Assembly: GCA_016302725.1 (NCBI GenBank)
Contig: JAEDNB010000070.1
Coordinates: 1-9,536, forward strand
Direction of reading: 5' to 3'
Length of the DNA: 9,536 nucleotides
Source: Lentisphaeria bacterium
Lineage (GTDB): Bacteria; Verrucomicrobiota; Lentisphaeria; Oligosphaerales; Oligosphaeraceae
Below the pieces are notes generated by a model. That model did not search any database, was not told where the DNA came from, and worked only from the letters and a program-made list of their open reading frames with translations. The translations under genes were made by a program, and so were the position numbers. Below, piece by piece: positions 6,396-9,536 of the stretch; the first letter of the stretch is position 1, and each line of letters begins with the position of its first letter.

Positions 6396-6446
6396 AAAGG
6401 CGGATACGTCAAGGTCGCCCCACGCCCATCACGGCGCGGAGCACTG

Positions 6447-6489
6447 GAAACAAAGTTTATAACTCAAATAGAAAAACCACATTACATCA
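6447..6489 (+). promoter_or_regulatory. AT-rich promoter-like leader of the glycosidase cluster
   Basis: About 43 bases of AT-rich sequence stand out immediately before the GH4 start. TATAAC at 6458-6463 matches the -10 consensus at five of six positions. No TTGACA-like -35 is seen at the right distance (the region near 6435 is GC-rich), so an activator or a non-housekeeping sigma may be needed. Transcription from here would give a leader of about 20 bases with no Shine-Dalgarno. Confidence 0.35.
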
Positions 6490-7869
6490 ATGGCAAAAAT
6501 CACCTTCATTGGCGCGGGCAGCACGGTCTTCTGCCGCAATGTCCTGGGAGACTGCATGTGTCGGGACTCCCTCCGGGACGCGGAGATTGCCCTTTACGAC
6601 ATCGACCCGGAGCGTCTCCAGGAATCCAAGGCGATTCTGGACAAGATGAACGCCACTTTCAACGGGGGGCGGGCGAGGATTGACTGCTACCTGGGGGTGG
6701 AAAACCGGAAGGCGGCCCTGGCCGGCGCGGACTTTGCGGTGAACGCAATCCAGGTCGGCGGCTACAAACCCTCCACGGTCATCGACTTCGAGATTCCCAA
6801 GAAATTCGGCCTCCGCCAGACCATTGGGGACACCCTGGGCATCGGCGGGATTTTCCGGGCGTTGCGCACCATTCCCGTCATGCTGGACATTGCCCGCGAC
6901 ATGGAGGAGGTCTGCCCCGAGGCCTGGTTCCTGAACTACACCAACCCCATGGCCATGCTCACGGGGGCCATGCTCCGGGAGACCGCGGTGAAGACAGTGG
7001 GGCTTTGCCATAGCGTCCAGATCTGCGGATGCTCCCTGCTCCGCTCCCTGGGGATGCTCACGGAGGAGGAGGCCAAGGCCGGCGACTGGTGCGACGAAGC
7101 CCTGGGCATCCGCAGCCGCATCGCCGGCATCAACCACCAGGCCTGGCTGCTGGGCATCTCCCGCAACGGGGAGGACCTCTATCCCCGAATCCGGGAACTG
7201 GCCCGGGAGGTGGTCAAGCGGGACCGCGGCCACCTGGAACACCCCGAGGCCTGCGGCGCAGACCTGGTCCGCCTGGAGATGCTCAACCACTTCGGATACT
7301 ACCTCACGGAATCCAGCGAACACTGCGCCGAATACTCCCCCTACTGGATCAAGGACAAATACCCCGGACTTATCCGGGAATACGGAATCCCCCTGGACGA
7401 ATACCCCCGGCGCTGCATCAGGCAAATCGAGGACTGGAAGAAGGAATACGAGAGCCTGAAGGAGAAGAGCAGCCTGGAACACAAGCTCAGCCGGGAATAC
7501 GCCTCCGCCATCATGGACTCCATCCTCACCAACACCCCCCGGCAAATCGGCGGCAATGTCCTCAACCGGGGCTTCATCCCCAACCTGCCCGCCGACGCCG
7601 TGGTGGAGGTGCCCTGCCTGGTGAACGCCCAGGGCATCCACGGCACCTACGCCGGCCCCCTCCCCGTCCAATGCGCCGCCTTGAACATGACCAACATCAA
7701 TGTGCAGTTGATGACCATCGAGGCGGCCCGCACCCGGAAGAAGGACCACGTCTACCAGGCCGCCATGCTGGACCCGCACTGCGCCGCCGAACTCAGCCTG
7801 GACGACATCGTGAAGATGTGCGACGCCCTCATCCAGGCCCACGGAGACATGCTCCCCGCCTTCCACTGA
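6490..7869 (+). CDS. GH4 family alpha-galactosidase/alpha-galacturonidase (MelA/LplD-like)
   Basis: GH4 enzymes hydrolyse glycosides by an NAD+- and Mn2+-dependent oxidation/elimination route, normally in the cytoplasm on imported oligosaccharides. The 459-residue protein shows the N-terminal Rossmann motif ITFIGAGST (4-12), the Asp pair in LYDIDPERL (35-43), NYTNPMAM (149-156), the metal-site Cys in GLCHSVQ (171-177; Cys 173), the GINHQAW block (213-219; Asn 215, His 216) and GYYLTESSEHCAEYSPYW (269-286), typical of the alpha-galactosidase/galacturonidase branch. The CHSVQ motif separates it from the 6-phospho-glycosidase members. There is no signal peptide. Length is close to E. coli MelA (about 450). 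It heads a same-strand cluster with a GH130 protein 69 bases downstream. Sequence alone does not separate galactoside from galacturonide (or glucuronide) preference. Confidence 0.93.
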   Translation: MAKITFIGAGSTVFCRNVLGDCMCRDSLRDAEIALYDIDPERLQESKAILDKMNATFNGGRARIDCYLGVENRKAALAGADFAVNAIQVGGYKPSTVIDFEIPKKFGLRQTIGDTLGIGGIFRALRTIPVMLDIARDMEEVCPEAWFLNYTNPMAMLTGAMLRETAVKTVGLCHSVQICGCSLLRSLGMLTEEEAKAGDWCDEALGIRSRIAGINHQAWLLGISRNGEDLYPRIRELAREVVKRDRGHLEHPEACGADLVRLEMLNHFGYYLTESSEHCAEYSPYWIKDKYPGLIREYGIPLDEYPRRCIRQIEDWKKEYESLKEKSSLEHKLSREYASAIMDSILTNTPRQIGGNVLNRGFIPNLPADAVVEVPCLVNAQGIHGTYAGPLPVQCAALNMTNINVQLMTIEAARTRKKDHVYQAAMLDPHCAAELSLDDIVKMCDALIQAHGDMLPAFH

Positions 7870-7938
7870 TCCTCCCCCCTCCTTGTACGCCCCCGGTTCC
7901 ACCGCCCACTTTTCCCCCACCTTCCCCGACTCCTCCCC

Positions 7939-9015
7939 ATGCGCAATCCCTTTCTTGATCTGCCCCGGCACGTGGGCCCCCTCCACACCTCCCCCATCCT
8001 TCACCGGTACGAGGGGAATCCCATCCTGACCCGGAGCGACGTCCCCTATCCCGCCAGCTACGTCTTCAACGCCGGCGTGACCCGCTTCCAGGGGCAGTAC
8101 GTCATCGCGCCCCGGGTGGACCACTTCAAGGGGGACTACTCCATGCCCGCCCTCAACATGGGGACGGGGCTGGGCTTCAGCCAGGACGGCCTCCACTTCG
8201 AGATGTTGCCGGGGCTGGTGCGGGTCCACTACGGCGACACCATCCTCCCCTGGCTGGTGGACGCCCGGCTCACCGCCTTGGAGGGGCACCTCTACCTGAC
8301 CTTCTGCTTTGAGAACCAGCACTCCGAGCGTCCGGGCATCGCCCGCTGGCGGGGGGAGGGGCTGGATTTCGACGTGGTGAACCTGGGCATTCCCCAGCAG
8401 CGGAACATGGTTCTCTTCCCCGAGAAGATCCAGGGGAAATACATGCGGCTGGAGCGTCCCTCCAACCAGTGGGGCACCCCCTTCCACATCTGGTACGCCT
8501 TCTCCCCCGACCTGAAATACTGGGGGGAGCAGGAACTCTTCCTGGGGTGCGAAGACGTCCCCTGGGCGAACGCCAAGATTGGCGCGGGCGCCCCGCCCCT
8601 GCGCACCCCCCGGGGATGGCTCCTCATCTTCCATGCGGTGGATGTGGATCCCGACCGGGTGGACATCCTGCCCGGCAACCGGAAGTGGTCCAAGCGCTAC
8701 ACGGCAGGCGCCGCCCTCTTCTCCCTGGAAGATCCCACCCGGCTGACGGCCATCACCAAGGAACCCCTCCTGGTGGCGGAGAAGGACTATGAGAACGACC
8801 TGCCCGACCTCTGGGTGAAGAACACCATCTTCCCCTGCGGCGCCCTGCTGGAGGACGACCAGGAAACCCTGCGAATCTACTACGGCGCGGGAGACAGCTC
8901 CACCTGCCTGGCCACCACTACCCTCACGGAACTCTGGTCCGTCATGACCCCCGCCCGCCGCATGGCCGACAAGGCGGTCGTCCCCTTCCGCATCGAAGAA
9001 TGGAACGGAAAATAA
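7939..9015 (+). CDS. GH130 family glycosidase, likely beta-mannoside phosphorylase
   Basis: GH130 five-bladed beta-propeller enzymes mostly phosphorolyse beta-mannosides, releasing mannose 1-phosphate; some subgroups are hydrolases. The 358-residue product has HRYEGNPILT (22-31), YVFNAGVTRF (41-50), APRVD (57-61), the catalytic-Asp region LVDARLTA (106-113; Asp 108 aligned to the DxR motif), PQQRNMVLFPEKIQGKY (152-168), AKIGAGAPPLRTPRGWLLIFHAVD (212-235), GAALFSLEDPTRL (257-269) and FPCGALL...IYYGAGD (298-319). The Arg-Asn pair 155-156, Lys 213 and His 232 correspond, as far as I can align by eye, to phosphate-contacting residues of GH130 phosphorylases, favouring phosphorolysis. There is no signal peptide, so it is likely cytoplasmic. 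The gene has no Shine-Dalgarno; its leader is nearly all pyrimidine. The GH4 partner suggests joint breakdown of galactose-decorated mannan oligosaccharides (inference). Confidence 0.92.
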   Translation: MRNPFLDLPRHVGPLHTSPILHRYEGNPILTRSDVPYPASYVFNAGVTRFQGQYVIAPRVDHFKGDYSMPALNMGTGLGFSQDGLHFEMLPGLVRVHYGDTILPWLVDARLTALEGHLYLTFCFENQHSERPGIARWRGEGLDFDVVNLGIPQQRNMVLFPEKIQGKYMRLERPSNQWGTPFHIWYAFSPDLKYWGEQELFLGCEDVPWANAKIGAGAPPLRTPRGWLLIFHAVDVDPDRVDILPGNRKWSKRYTAGAALFSLEDPTRLTAITKEPLLVAEKDYENDLPDLWVKNTIFPCGALLEDDQETLRIYYGAGDSSTCLATTTLTELWSVMTPARRMADKAVVPFRIEEWNGK

Positions 9016-9038
9016 CCCCACCCCACCCCCGCAATCCC

Positions 9039-9536
9039 ATGACCTACATCCCCGTCGCTGCACAACTCTACTCCGTCCGCAAGGAGTTGGCCGAAAACCC
9101 CCTCGCCACCTTGAAGTCCCTGAAGGCCATGGGCTACGAGGGAGTGGAGTTCGCCGGCGCCCCCGCCTACTCCCCCTCCTTCTACGCCTCCCTCCTCCGG
9201 GAATCCGGCCTGGTCTGCTGCGGATGGCACATGAGCCCCAAGGACTTCTCCCCGGAAAACCTGGAGGGCACCGCCCGCCTCTGCCAGGCTGTGGGCGCCA
9301 CCACCCCCGTCCTCCCCTGGCTCCCCGCCTCCACCCTGGATGAATGGAAACAGCAAATCCAGTGGATGGACCAGGTGGCGGAAAAACTGGCCCACTACGG
9401 CATGCGCATCGGATACCACTGCCACGGCGCGGACTTCAAGCCCCTGGAAAACGGCGAACTCCCCTGGCACCTCCTTTTCCGCGAATCCTCCCCCAGGGTC
9501 CTCGCCCAGCTGGACACCGGACACGCCATGGAAGCC
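9039..9536 (+). CDS. Sugar phosphate isomerase/epimerase family (xylose isomerase-like TIM barrel), partial
   Basis: The frame is open from an ATG at 9039 to the window edge (166 residues, no stop), so the C-terminus is missing; family members usually run 250-300 residues. Recognisable parts are AQLYSVRKEL (8-17), the first-strand segment MGYEGVEFAG (31-40) with a likely metal-ligand Glu at 37, MRIGYHCHGADF (122-133), where relatives typically have YHNHxxEF, and LAQLDTGHA (155-163), comparable to the LDTGN/LDxxH ligand strand. It starts 23 bases after the GH130 stop, with no Shine-Dalgarno, and is most likely in the same operon. Members isomerise or epimerise free or phosphorylated sugars or inositols; the substrate cannot be assigned, but the context points to processing of sugars released by the two upstream enzymes. 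Confidence 0.88.
   Translation, partial: MTYIPVAAQLYSVRKELAENPLATLKSLKAMGYEGVEFAGAPAYSPSFYASLLRESGLVCCGWHMSPKDFSPENLEGTARLCQAVGATTPVLPWLPASTLDEWKQQIQWMDQVAEKLAHYGMRIGYHCHGADFKPLENGELPWHLLFRESSPRVLAQLDTGHAMEA

Noticed and set aside
5600..6412. Minus-strand frame of 270 codons overlapping the LOG gene
   Set aside because: Its N-terminus (PPFPLPWRGRAGA) is the typical false translation of a GC-rich intergenic dyad, and the rest is the antisense of the LOG gene.
6487..9063. Minus-strand open frame of about 858 codons opposite GH4 and GH130
   Set aside because: Same explanation: it mirrors two well-supported genes and has a repetitive Gly/Val/His/Asp composition without recognisable motifs.

Overview
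The window is a GC-rich bacterial chromosomal segment carrying seven protein genes and no recognisable RNA gene, insertion sequence or CRISPR array. The first four genes (about 94-5483) lie on the minus strand; the last three (about 5786-9536) lie on the plus strand. The two blocks diverge from a spacer at roughly 5484-5785. Most start codons are preceded by pyrimidine-rich sequence without a Shine-Dalgarno motif. This, together with the glycosidase content, would fit a carbohydrate-degrading bacterium, possibly of the PVC group (Verrucomicrobiota/Lentisphaerota). That placement is a low-confidence impression, not a sequence-proven assignment.

Minus-strand block, in transcription order. An adenine deaminase (Ade, start 5483) is followed by an AzgA-type purine permease (start 3721), a plausible unit for taking up adenine and converting it to hypoxanthine. 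Next comes an unusual two-domain protein (1061-2221): an N-terminal HD-superfamily phosphohydrolase domain resembling COG4339, fused to a C-terminal CoaD-like phosphopantetheine adenylyltransferase. Its stop codon sits 10 bases before the preferred start of an OppF/DppF-type peptide-transporter ATPase (94-1050). No other transporter subunit is visible in the window.

Plus-strand block. The first gene encodes a LOG-family (TIGR00730) Rossmann protein. Relatives release free adenine-type bases from nucleoside monophosphates, so its divergent position next to adenine deaminase and a purine permease suggests a purine-salvage neighbourhood. After a GC-rich hairpin and a short AT-rich promoter-like stretch comes a sugar-catabolic cluster: a GH4 NAD/metal-dependent alpha-galactosidase or alpha-galacturonidase, a GH130 mannoside phosphorylase-like protein, and the start of a TIM-barrel sugar isomerase/epimerase cut by the window edge. 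Galactose-decorated mannans or related hemicellulose oligosaccharides are a reasonable but unproven substrate.

The left edge (1-93) is non-coding and holds a GC hairpin and a 16-bp direct repeat. The most notable single observation is the HD-CoaD fusion. The least explained non-coding elements are the AT-rich TGTTAACA palindrome in the divergent spacer and the left-edge repeat.
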